Assembly (NCBI GenBank): GCA_002793355.1 | Contig: PFQB01000074.1 | Span: forward strand, 1-17,846 | Source: Candidatus Dojkabacteria bacterium CG_4_10_14_0_2_um_filter_Dojkabacteria_WS6_41_15 | Lineage (GTDB): Bacteria > Patescibacteriota > Dojkabacteria > GCA-002793355 | Direction of reading: 5' to 3' | DNA: 17,846 nt | In this document: positions 7,603 through 15,207 of the stretch, piece by piece | Position numbering within the stretch: the first letter of the stretch is position 1 | Layout of the letters: every line of letters begins with the position of its first letter | Translations under genes and position numbers: made by a program | The notes under the pieces: generated by a model | What the model was told of the DNA's origin: nothing | Database searches by the model: none | The model's input: the letters and a program-made list of their open reading frames with translations, nothing else

Positions 7603-8284
7603 TTATTTCTCCGTTTCCTTTTAGATTTAAATAATAGTTGTATTTTTCTGCATTGGCCGAGTCATACGAAATAGAAATCTTAATATTGTGATCTTTAATA
7701 TTACTAGTAGTCGGGAGATCAACACCGCCGGCTTTGCTGCAGTATACATGAAGATTTCCATTGATAGACTCGTAAATCACAGTCAAGACACTAGTGGCAT
7801 CGTCACATGTCTCAATCGTTGCTGTTGCGTGGTCTTCGATTTGTAAGGTCATATATTCCGGCAATTTCTGTATGGTTGAATCTGCTAGTGGTGCAATTTC
7901 AATAGAGCCAGGTAATGGTAGTGACGCATCGGGATAAGTTTTGTAGAAATTTGATGTTCCTCCTGAAACATCTATTGCCTGAACCGCTTCAATTTGCCAC
8001 TGGTTATTCACTTTCTTCACTTGAAATCCAATCCCATATACCCATTGACCAGATTGACTAGAACTTCTGGAAATTAGCATTGATTTTCTGCGAAGGATAC
8101 GCGCATCTTGGACAACGGTCTTAATATATTGCTGCGCGGTGAACGTGTTTCTGGTGCGTTGGCTCATTCCAGAAGTTAACATGAGGAGAATGCCCATGAT
8201 GACGATTACTACTAAAAGTTCAACTAAAGTAAATCCTGCAATTTGGTCGTTTCGGGGTTGGGCTTGCATACTACATCGTATCAT
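7586..8284 (-). CDS. Minor prepilin, FimT/GspH-like
   Basis: Up to 232 aa. The leader ends in Gly and is followed by FTLVELLVVIVIMGILL, a textbook class III signal with G|F cleavage. FimT/GspH membership is suggested by the helix type and the following segment TAQQYIKTVVQDARILRRKS, which resembles the GspH pattern before its beta-rich domain. Two Cys lie in the mature domain (IETC, VYCS). Two starts are possible, at 8284 and 8269; neither has an evident Shine-Dalgarno. The DUF2207 gene ends three bases upstream of 8284, so the two are surely co-transcribed. Confidence 0.85.
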   Translation of the reverse strand: MIRCSMQAQPRNDQIAGFTLVELLVVIVIMGILLMLTSGMSQRTRNTFTAQQYIKTVVQDARILRRKSMLISRSSSQSGQWVYGIGFQVKKVNNQWQIEAVQAIDVSGGTSNFYKTYPDASLPLPGSIEIAPLADSTIQKLPEYMTLQIEDHATATIETCDDATSVLTVIYESINGNLHVYCSKAGGVDLPTTSNIKDHNIKISISYDSANAEKYNYYLNLKGNGEINAVRN

Positions 8285-8287
8285 TTT

Positions 8288-10153
8288 TTACCACGATCCG
8301 CCACCGCCACCACCACTACCACCACCGCTAAATCCGCCACCGCCACCACCAAACGATGACCCGCTTGACGAAGGAGGAGTTCCGATTTTTGCCATGCTGG
8401 TAGAAATTTGATTGGACATTGCTGCATAGGTATGAGGAAGGGCTTGGTAAATCGGTACATTACTGGTCATCCAGGTGGGAGCATATTCCAGTTGTTCTAG
8501 TATTGGTCCAAACTCTTTTGTCCATTGTTTATCCAATTTTAGAATAACCGCATAGGGGAGAATCTGTTCAAAATGAGCTATCATTTTTTTGGGATTGTTA
8601 AAGAATTCAAGGCGTTTAACTTCGGCAGTTTTAATATACTTTTTTAACCCGTGTAAGTCTAAATACAATTGATCGCCTTCCTTATTTCGTTTCAACATGC
8701 CTATAGCGAATACGGTAAAAAAGACACCACAAATAAGTAATGATATTGGCAGAATAGCCCAATTATTTATAGAGCTTTCAGATAGAAACGCGAACAGTAA
8801 GAATGCTCCGATAAACGAAATCACACTAAAAGCAATAAAAGCACTTTGGATATTCTCTGATTTATCGGTTATATATGTGCAGTTCTTAAATTCTGCAACA
8901 GCCTGTTTATTGGCGTTCGCAATATCGGTATAGACGCTTTTTAGGGAACTAATCGCTGTGTCTGGTTGAAAATCCTGTGTAAGCGTAGAGATTAAGGTTT
9001 GAAGTGATTTTGGCTGCGTAGCAAGGAACTCAGGTAACTTTTTCTGCTGTTCTGGGGAAAGCCGTAGAGATACTTTGCCATTTTCGTAAGAAATAGTCAG
9101 GTACCCCTTTTCTGCAAGTCTTATTAATTCTGCTGTTGTTGCTACTGGGGTTCCTTTCATGACAAGTAATCCATTTAGAATGGTAAGATTTTCTTGCTCC
9201 ATTTGGTTAGTAGGCACAAATACGGGGGGAACTGCATACAATGGCGTGTCTCTTCCGTATTTCTTCCAAGTGGAATATCCATAAAGAAAGACAAATACGG
9301 GTAGCAACAAAGGTAACAATGGAAGGATTTGCTCGATAAAACGTTCAAGTGCTGAAGGCGGTGCGAACGTATTGTCTGCATATTTTATTGCTACGGTTAA
9401 ACCCTCTGCAAGAACGGTCGGAGCGGTAGCTGTTGCTAAAGAAAAATAGTTCCCACTTGTATTAATTGTGCAGTTTGACGCTGTCGCACCACTCGCTCCT
9501 GTAAAGCATTTTGAATCAGCAATTCCGGTTGCGGGACTTACTACTGCGGAGGCCTTTAAAATCGGTATTTCCCACTGATCGCCTGTGATGTTTAGATACA
9601 ATTCTTGGTATCCTTTTTGGAACCTGACTGCCCTTTTCATGGTATAGGCAATGGTGTACTCGTATGCTCCTGAAATCAGTGTGTCGGCTTCTCCAATCTT
9701 AAGAACGGTATAATTGCCACTTGAGGTACTAGAAGTGTAGGCAGGACCACCAGAAAGTGAACCTACCGAATCTGCTGTGCTAGGTAGTTTCTTATAGCTA
9801 ACGGAAGATACTGAAATTGGTTGCTTTAGTTTCTTTCCTGTGTCTTTAATAATCACTTCGTTTGGAATCCATCGATATATTCCATGGCGTTGTTGAGGAA
9901 AATAGACAGTAATTTTTTCAACTATTGAAGCGGTTCCTTTTTTGTCGAGGGTTACAGAAGATGCAAAATTGGTTACTAACCCATCAGGGTATAACGCGGC
10001 CAGTCCATAGGCACTTGCTTCAGCTAAAACACTTTGTTGCGTGGCAATAGGCAGTGGAACAGCCAAAACCGGTTTTGAGAAATATATTGATGAAACAGCA
10101 AGTAACGTAACTGTTCCAACAAAAAGAAATAGTTTTCTATACGTTTTAGCCAT
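8288..10153 (-). CDS. DUF2207 family membrane protein with Gly-rich C-terminal tail
   Basis: A 621-aa envelope protein of unknown function. It has a signal peptide (residues 1-31, cleavage likely after KPVLA), then an extracytoplasmic DUF2207-type domain with YPDGL (55-59), VEKITVYF (78-85) and HGIYRWIP (90-97). A membrane segment is at about 274-293, a cytoplasmic region follows, and two more membrane segments lie at about 437-458 and 464-486. The last 20 or so residues are almost all Gly and Ser, ending in Trp, a tail common in this family. Two Cys (216 and 228) lie in the extracytoplasmic part. It sits 14 bp downstream of lemA, a frequent pairing across bacteria. Here it also heads straight into three minor prepilin genes, which is the odd feature. 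No function is assigned. Confidence 0.88.
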   Translation of the reverse strand: MAKTYRKLFLFVGTVTLLAVSSIYFSKPVLAVPLPIATQQSVLAEASAYGLAALYPDGLVTNFASSVTLDKKGTASIVEKITVYFPQQRHGIYRWIPNEVIIKDTGKKLKQPISVSSVSYKKLPSTADSVGSLSGGPAYTSSTSSGNYTVLKIGEADTLISGAYEYTIAYTMKRAVRFQKGYQELYLNITGDQWEIPILKASAVVSPATGIADSKCFTGASGATASNCTINTSGNYFSLATATAPTVLAEGLTVAIKYADNTFAPPSALERFIEQILPLLPLLLPVFVFLYGYSTWKKYGRDTPLYAVPPVFVPTNQMEQENLTILNGLLVMKGTPVATTAELIRLAEKGYLTISYENGKVSLRLSPEQQKKLPEFLATQPKSLQTLISTLTQDFQPDTAISSLKSVYTDIANANKQAVAEFKNCTYITDKSENIQSAFIAFSVISFIGAFLLFAFLSESSINNWAILPISLLICGVFFTVFAIGMLKRNKEGDQLYLDLHGLKKYIKTAEVKRLEFFNNPKKMIAHFEQILPYAVILKLDKQWTKEFGPILEQLEYAPTWMTSNVPIYQALPHTYAAMSNQISTSMAKIGTPPSSSGSSFGGGGGGFSGGGSGGGGGGSW

Positions 10154-10167
10154 TATTGCTTGCGTTA

Positions 10168-10728
10168 CTAGAACTCTACCTTAACATTTTCCTTTTCCTC
10201 ATCAGCTGCAGCAAAGAATTCTGCTGGAGTGAACTTCATAATCCCTGCTATTAATACATTTGGGAAGACTTGAATCTTGGTGTTGTATTCCTGAACTGTC
10301 GCATTGTAGTAACGTCGAGACTTCTGAATTTCGGTTTCTAAATCGGAAAGCTGCGTTTGAAGTTGTAGAAACGACGAGTCCGCCTTAAGATTTGGGTAAT
10401 TTTCCGCAACAGCAAATAACGATTTAAGGGTTGAGGTCATTTCGTTGTTTATTGCAGACATTTCGGCCATGCTACCAGAAGCACCTTGCATTTTTGCTCT
10501 TAATTCTGTTACTTTTGTTAGTACTCCTTCTTCGTGTTTTGCATACCCTTTGACTGTATTTACCAAGTTTGGAATCATATCAAATCGTTTTTTTAGCAAA
10601 GTCTCTACATCTGCAGTTGCTTCCTTAACCAGCATCCGCTGTTGAACCAAGACATTATAAAGACTGATTGCCCATCCAACGATTGCAACAGCAATAAGGG
10701 CTATACCAAATAAAACTGGGATTGTCAT
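10168..10728 (-). CDS. lemA: LemA family protein
   Basis: A 186-aa protein with one N-terminal membrane helix (about residues 4-24) and a helical, coiled-coil-rich cytoplasmic or periplasmic body. Family hallmarks are present: NVLVQQRMLVKEA, the KKRFDMIPNLVNTVKGYAKH segment near residues 46-65, ENYPNLKADSSFLQLQ around 112-127, ETEIQKSRRYYNATVQEYN and the closing FPNVLIAGIMKF. The molecular role of LemA is not established; it is commonly found beside DUF2207 or TPM-domain proteins. It is first in the operon and preceded by a strong promoter. No Shine-Dalgarno is evident before the ATG at 10728. Confidence 0.94.
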   Translation of the reverse strand: MTIPVLFGIALIAVAIVGWAISLYNVLVQQRMLVKEATADVETLLKKRFDMIPNLVNTVKGYAKHEEGVLTKVTELRAKMQGASGSMAEMSAINNEMTSTLKSLFAVAENYPNLKADSSFLQLQTQLSDLETEIQKSRRYYNATVQEYNTKIQVFPNVLIAGIMKFTPAEFFAAADEEKENVKVEF

Positions 10729-10756
10729 ATAAACAAATAAAAACTTAAGCTTACTG

Positions 10757-10785
10757 ATTATCGGGCTAAATCGTTAACGTGTCAA
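10757..10785 (-). promoter_or_regulatory. Sigma70-type promoter of the lemA-DUF2207-minor pilin operon
   Basis: On the minus strand a consensus TTGACA (10780-10785) is followed by exactly 17 bp and GATAAT (10757-10762, 5/6 match). The -35 box overlaps the stop codon of the Clp-like gene. The expected transcript has a leader of about 20 nt before the lemA ATG, unlike the leaderless pattern elsewhere in the window. Confidence 0.75.
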
Positions 10786-13436
10786 ACGGAGGGTAAAAGC
10801 TCGTCAAAGTTGACATCTTTTGGATTGGCTCCTGCTTCTTGTTGTGATTTTAGTATAAATTTTGCCAGTGCTGTTTCTAGTGAATCCTGCAGTGTCCTTC
10901 TCAGAGGTCTGGCACCCATTCCTGGCACATAACCGTGAGCAACGAGGTAGTTAATGGTTTTATCGGTGTACGTCGAACGGATACCTTGTTCCGAAAGTTT
11001 TTGCACGAGATCGTTAACCATAAGTACGGCAATTTGTTGCAAATGCTCCAACGAAAGGGCTCCAAAGACAATAACTTTGTCGAATCGGTTAATTAGTTCT
11101 ACTTTTAAATACTGGGGTAGCATATCGAGTATTTGCAATTTTGTTTCTTCAAATTTTTCAGGTGGTGCTTTCAGAAGTAAATTGCTACCGATATTACTTG
11201 TTGCAATGATGATTGAGTTATTGAAGTAGAGCGTTTCATCTTTGGGGGTAACCACGATTCCCTCATCAAACAAGCGCATAAAAATGTCATGTATGGTTGT
11301 TGTCGTTTTTTCAAATTCATCTAAAAGTAATAAGGTATAGGGGCGCAAGGCAACTTTTGATAGTTGGGACATTATGGTTGGAATATCAGAATCCTGTTTA
11401 TATTGTGACATATCTATACGAATCATCGAAAAATCACTGCCGAAATATTCTTTTGCCGTAATTTTAGCTAATTCGGTTTTGCCTACTCCCGATGGGCCCA
11501 AAAACAAATAGACACCAAATGGGTGGGAGGTATTTCGCACACTTGTTTTTGCCCGTTGCAAGGAATCGACAACAGCTAATACCGCATCGTGTTGGTTAAC
11601 ATATTTTTGGTGAATCCGTTTTTCTAGTGTTAGGAGTTTTTCGGCCTCTTCCGGAGAAGATTGTGCTACGGGTATGTCTGCAAGAGTTTGTATAACTTGT
11701 GCCACTAACTCGCGAGTCAGTTGCTTATCTTTGGTTGTTGAGGCTTGCACTGCTGCCTGTTCTAACAACTCAACCGCTTTCTTGGGGAACCGCTTATTGG
11801 GTTGATAGGTGGCAGTTAGAACGAGAATATCCTTAAGTGCGGGGAGTGAAATAGTAATTCGGTGCATCTGCTCGAGTTTATCTATTTTCGTGGTCAATAT
11901 GGTAAAGGTGTCTTCTTTGGATAGTGGGTCTACGCGAACCTCTTTAAAAGCATCGATAACTGTTGGGTATTTGTCTTTTAAGGTTGAGTACTGCGCAAAG
12001 GTCATGGTACCGACGATAGGCACGGGACTTTGTAGTAATAAAGGCAACAGGTAAGACATGGCAGTGCCTTCTCCACTACCGGTGGAAAGAAGCACCTCTA
12101 AATCGTCAAAATATAAAATCGTTCCTACCTGTTTACGCAATTCGGCCGAAAGTTTTTCGACTAACTCTGGAATTCCACCTCTTCCAGCAGAAGCTAAAGA
12201 CAAAAACTTATTAATATCGACCGCTTTTATCGAAAGATTCTTTAGTGCTGGCGGTATATCTCCTTCAATAATTCTTTGTGCTAAACCATAGATTACGCTA
12301 CTCTTTCCTACGCCAGGATCGCCCACCAAAATGGCATTTGCATCAGTTTGTTTTTGTAGTATTCCGATAAGGTTATTGATTTCTTTAGTGTGCCCGATCC
12401 CGTATATTCCACCAATTGCTGTCACTTGGTCCAGAACATTTGTAGAAATTTTGTCAAGGAAGAAAGTAAATCCTTTCACCCAGCCATCGGCAACACCGCC
12501 CTTATTATGGTATATCTGGGACAGGTCCAGAATGCTAGTTCTTGCTCGGTATTGATCTGCAATAATGTACCATTCGATTGTCTTTTCGAAGGTAAGAAAA
12601 TCTACTTTATGTTCTTGCAGTACGTCTTTTAGCACGGGGAAAATCGAAAAAAGAGCCAAAAGCACATGCTCAGGGTAAACCCTTCTACTCTTTGTTTCTA
12701 TTGCCTGTTCCAGCGAATAAAGTATCAATGACTGTAACGCTGTGTAATCGTAAATTGGTGCAGTTTCCGTTGTCAGTGATGCCGAGTTTAGCAGATTTTC
12801 AATATCAGGAATTTCAAGACGTTTGAGAACTCTCTGAATGTGCTCATGTCCTAAGACGGTTTTTAAAAGATTTGACGTATTAAGAACTGTTGAGTTTTTT
12901 GAGGCAGAAAGAGAATTAACCAGAAGCTCAAAGGTTACTGGGTGAAAGTAATCTAACGGTTGTTGGATAGTAAAGTTTTGAAATTGAACGCCCTGATTTT
13001 CTATAGAGTTTTTCAAAAAGTCATCTAGTGTTGGATAAGTGACTAGCAACTTGCGTGCGTCAAAATTTGTTGCTAAATCGTGCCAAAGTATCAGAAGCGC
13101 GAAAGCAGCAAGGAATATTTCCTCTTTAATTAGTACGAGAAAAATAGCTGGGATTGCTAAGGTAATGAAGGTTGTAGTAGAAAGTATATATAGTGCAGCA
13201 AAAGGAAGTGCAAGTATCAATAACGCTGTTGCTAAAGAACGTTTAAGTTTATTGAAAACAAAATTCGCTCTGAAGGTGCGAAGAAGCTCGGTTAAATCTT
13301 GAAGAGAAAGAAAAAATAGATCAAATTGTGTAATTAGAAAAGGCTCGTATTGCGGGTCTACAATTATTGCGTAGTTATCGTACAATTGTGTTTTATCTTG
13401 AACTTTGTCGTGGAAGGCAGTGAGTACGTTTATCAT
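10782..13436 (-). CDS. Membrane-anchored Clp/Hsp100-like double AAA+ ATPase, degenerate
   Basis: An 884-aa relative of ClpC/ClpB. Two hydrophobic segments (about residues 67-87 and 90-118) precede a Clp_N-like region (about 160-290, with PEHVLLALF at 255-263). AAA-1 has Walker A GDPGVGKS (372-379). Its Walker B reads LYFDD, with Asp for the catalytic Glu (445). The usual RRF Arg fingers are replaced (VIDAFKEV, 493-500) and the aromatic pore residue of YRGEFE is absent (SAGRGGIPEL, 416-425). AAA-2 looks catalytically intact: GPSGVGKT (647-654), LLLLDE (702-707), sensor 1 TSN (746-748), Arg finger NRF (783-785) and GARPLRR (841-847). It lacks the GAPPGYVG pore loop, with about 16 residues fewer between DMSQY and RPY. 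No ClpP-docking IGF-like loop was found. Its start overlaps the upstream stop as ATGA. Role unknown: perhaps an envelope remodelling ATPase rather than a ClpP partner (inference). Confidence 0.9.
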   Translation of the reverse strand: MINVLTAFHDKVQDKTQLYDNYAIIVDPQYEPFLITQFDLFFLSLQDLTELLRTFRANFVFNKLKRSLATALLILALPFAALYILSTTTFITLAIPAIFLVLIKEEIFLAAFALLILWHDLATNFDARKLLVTYPTLDDFLKNSIENQGVQFQNFTIQQPLDYFHPVTFELLVNSLSASKNSTVLNTSNLLKTVLGHEHIQRVLKRLEIPDIENLLNSASLTTETAPIYDYTALQSLILYSLEQAIETKSRRVYPEHVLLALFSIFPVLKDVLQEHKVDFLTFEKTIEWYIIADQYRARTSILDLSQIYHNKGGVADGWVKGFTFFLDKISTNVLDQVTAIGGIYGIGHTKEINNLIGILQKQTDANAILVGDPGVGKSSVIYGLAQRIIEGDIPPALKNLSIKAVDINKFLSLASAGRGGIPELVEKLSAELRKQVGTILYFDDLEVLLSTGSGEGTAMSYLLPLLLQSPVPIVGTMTFAQYSTLKDKYPTVIDAFKEVRVDPLSKEDTFTILTTKIDKLEQMHRITISLPALKDILVLTATYQPNKRFPKKAVELLEQAAVQASTTKDKQLTRELVAQVIQTLADIPVAQSSPEEAEKLLTLEKRIHQKYVNQHDAVLAVVDSLQRAKTSVRNTSHPFGVYLFLGPSGVGKTELAKITAKEYFGSDFSMIRIDMSQYKQDSDIPTIMSQLSKVALRPYTLLLLDEFEKTTTTIHDIFMRLFDEGIVVTPKDETLYFNNSIIIATSNIGSNLLLKAPPEKFEETKLQILDMLPQYLKVELINRFDKVIVFGALSLEHLQQIAVLMVNDLVQKLSEQGIRSTYTDKTINYLVAHGYVPGMGARPLRRTLQDSLETALAKFILKSQQEAGANPKDVNFDELLPSV

Positions 13437-13813
13437 GGTTTTAGGAATGGATTTAACACAATTAGCCCGATAATGACGGGAAGAACGGATAGCTGTACTA
13501 ATAACGCAAGCAGGAATCCACTAATGGTTACTACAAAAAAAGATGCAATAATTGGCAGATAACAGGTCTTGAGTACCATACCTACCAGCCACCCTGCAAT
13601 GTTGTAGTCATTCTTCCAGGGGCGAAAGTACCCCTTAAGGATCACACCAAAAGAGGTTATGTCGTTGATAACCACAAGTATTCTCTGTAGCTTCGCAAAA
13701 AGAATAAGAGGCACATCGCCATACCACCATGCAAAAAAAGAGCGCATGAAGCTAAAAAATCCGCCAACAACACTAAAAGTTCCTGGATTACGCAGTGTTA
13801 ATTCTTGGATCAT
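13433..13813 (-). CDS. Small Trp-rich membrane protein, unknown function
   Basis: A 126-aa protein, not recognised as a named family. The N-terminal half contains FFAWWYGDVPLILFAKLQ (about 27-44) and a GYFRPWKNDY segment (about 61-70). The C-terminal half has two hydrophobic stretches, about residues 76-100 and 101-122, likely a membrane hairpin. An AGAGGA Shine-Dalgarno-like sequence lies about eight bases before the ATG. The gene overlaps the end of rsmD by 26 nt, and its TGA overlaps the ATG of the Clp-like gene (ATGA). Because it is translationally coupled to a membrane-anchored ATPase, a partner or adaptor role is a reasonable guess, nothing more. Confidence 0.8.
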   Translation of the reverse strand: MIQELTLRNPGTFSVVGGFFSFMRSFFAWWYGDVPLILFAKLQRILVVINDITSFGVILKGYFRPWKNDYNIAGWLVGMVLKTCYLPIIASFFVVTISGFLLALLVQLSVLPVIIGLIVLNPFLKP

Positions 13814-14411
13814 GGGCAGTATCCTCTTGAATAATATACTCTGTCTGAGCCCAAAATGCCACCCTATTTAGTCCGTAATCCCGTTGTTCTACGAGAGTTA
13901 GACCTGTTGGAAGTGGCAGTGACATTTTCTTTGGGTATTTTACAATGATAATGGATTGCGGTTTGAGCAATCGTTTTGCCCTATCAGTGATTTCGAGCAT
14001 AAAATCGGTATACTCATCGGGGCGCATCGCTCGGAGCTTGGTGAATGGTGGATCTACGAATACAATGTCAAAGGTTCTGTTTTTACGAATAGATTTAACG
14101 AGAAAATCTATTGCATCTTCTTGATACACGACACATCGATCACGAATACCGATGGCGATTAAATTCATTTTGATAATCTCGGTTGCCTTTGAAGAGATAT
14201 CTACGAATATAACTTTGTTAGCTCCACGTGAAATCGCTTCAATGCCAAATGCACCCGTACCTGCAAACAAATCCAGAACATTCGCGTTTGTTACAAAATC
14301 TGCAAGGAAGTCAAAAATACTTAGGCGCAAAATTCGTTGGGTTGGGCGAACGTCACCGTGTGGCACCAGCAGCTTTGCATGTTTTAACCTTCCGGCAGCT
14401 ATGTAAGCCAT
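13788..14411 (-). CDS. rsmD: 16S rRNA (guanine(966)-N2)-methyltransferase RsmD-like
   Basis: SAM-dependent rRNA methyltransferase of 207 aa. The family opening AAGRLKHAKL with RPTQRILRLSIFDFL (residues 22-36) is present. The SAM-binding motif is VLDLFAGTGAFGIEA (45-59), an acidic VDIS follows (70-73), and the catalytic DPPF is at 120-123. The frame stays open another 426 nt upstream, but that part is antisense noise within the uppP frame. The ATG at 14411 gives the expected RsmD N-terminus and a 13-nt overlap with the uppP stop. It is shown as RsmD on motif grounds; another small RNA or DNA methylase of the same fold is less likely. Confidence 0.9.
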   Translation of the reverse strand: MAYIAAGRLKHAKLLVPHGDVRPTQRILRLSIFDFLADFVTNANVLDLFAGTGAFGIEAISRGANKVIFVDISSKATEIIKMNLIAIGIRDRCVVYQEDAIDFLVKSIRKNRTFDIVFVDPPFTKLRAMRPDEYTDFMLEITDRAKRLLKPQSIIIVKYPKKMSLPLPTGLTLVEQRDYGLNRVAFWAQTEYIIQEDTAHDPRINTA

Positions 14412-15172
14412 ACGAGTATAAGGAAACCTAGAATTAATCTGTAGATACCCGATACTTTCATTACAGTTAGCGTATGTTTTGAGGTAAAGAGCTTCGCGAA
14501 AACAATGCTGAGAACTACCGACAGTCCCATACCTAGAAGCAATGTTGTTACCGGAAGCGTCGAAAGTATATTCCCTTCTTTTGCAAGTTTCAAAAACCCT
14601 ACCGCGGAAGCGGCTGCAATTAAAGGAAACCCAGAAAGAAACGAAAAAGTGGCACTTTGACTTGGATTCAATCCTTGCCAGATTCCTGCCAGGGTGGTAA
14701 TACCGCTGCGAGAAGTACCCGGAATCAGTGCTAGAACTTGTGCAAAACCGATTTTTAGCCCTTGAACCCAAGTTAAATGCTTCCAAGTTGTTTTTATTTC
14801 GCCCGTATGTTTGTGATAATTCATTGCGGTCCACCACATAATACCGCCCCAGAAAATCTGATTAATTCCAACGACAATTGGGGAGTAGAAAATTGCATCG
14901 AGGGCGTCTCCCCACAACAGTCCAACTATTCCAGCAGGGATTATCGCGACTAGTAAAATTGTCCACGTTTTTTTGTCTTTCAGAATAGCAATAAAAGTTG
15001 AAAAGAATACTAGAAATATTGCTAGTGCCGTAGGTAGATGCAGAAACGCTTCTAACCCGTGTTCCGATATGCCGTATAACCATTCAGTTATTATCAAATG
15101 GCCGCTACTAGAGATTGGCAAGAACTCGGCAACAGCTTGAATAATGTTGAGCAAATAATAAGCAAATATCAT
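14399..15172 (-). CDS. uppP: Undecaprenyl-diphosphatase UppP (BacA family)
   Basis: Integral membrane enzyme that dephosphorylates undecaprenyl diphosphate to recycle the lipid carrier for peptidoglycan and other envelope polymers, 257 aa. The (E/Q)xxxE motif is Q12-x3-E16, followed by FLPISSSGHL (17-26); the second signature is PGTSRSG (151-157). Hydrophobic segments cover most of the rest. The ATG at 15172 is preferred over further upstream Mets because MIFAYYLLNIIQAVAEF matches the family N-terminus. In addition, an extended -10 (TGC TACCAT) ends six bases before it. It heads an operon with rsmD, the small membrane protein and the Clp-like gene, and is divergent from murG. Confidence 0.94.
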   Translation of the reverse strand: MIFAYYLLNIIQAVAEFLPISSSGHLIITEWLYGISEHGLEAFLHLPTALAIFLVFFSTFIAILKDKKTWTILLVAIIPAGIVGLLWGDALDAIFYSPIVVGINQIFWGGIMWWTAMNYHKHTGEIKTTWKHLTWVQGLKIGFAQVLALIPGTSRSGITTLAGIWQGLNPSQSATFSFLSGFPLIAAASAVGFLKLAKEGNILSTLPVTTLLLGMGLSVVLSIVFAKLFTSKHTLTVMKVSGIYRLILGFLILVWLT

Positions 15173-15178
15173 GTGCCT

Positions 15179-15187
15179 ATGGTAGCA
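15179..15187 (-). promoter_or_regulatory. Extended -10 promoter of uppP
   Basis: Minus strand TGC TACCAT, with six bases (AGGCAC) to the uppP ATG at 15172. A possible weak -35, TTCAAT, lies 17 bp upstream at 15202-15207. There is no room for a Shine-Dalgarno, so a leaderless mRNA is implied. It overlaps the murG promoter region head to head. Confidence 0.5.
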
Positions 15188-15194
15188 CACCATG

Positions 15195-15203
15195 TGGTAC
15201 AAT
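15195..15203 (+). promoter_or_regulatory. Extended -10 promoter of murG
   Basis: Plus strand TGG TACAAT, with the -10 box at 15198-15203. It ends four bases before the ATG at 15208 and seven before a second in-frame ATG at 15211. No -35 match is evident. The mRNA would be leaderless, probably starting at the second ATG. Confidence 0.5.
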
Positions 15204-15207
15204 TGAA

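Noticed and set aside
8139..8411. Plus-strand open frame with poly-Pro
   Set aside because: It is the complement of the Gly-rich tail of the DUF2207 protein.
10782..13436. Ordinary ClpC of a ClpCP protease
   Set aside because: Pore loops, AAA-1 Arg fingers and a ClpP-docking loop are not seen, and there are membrane segments; a plain ClpC label would mislead.
14412..14837. In-frame upstream extension of RsmD
   Set aside because: It is an alternative frame of uppP and has no methyltransferase features; the family N-terminus begins at the ATG at 14411.
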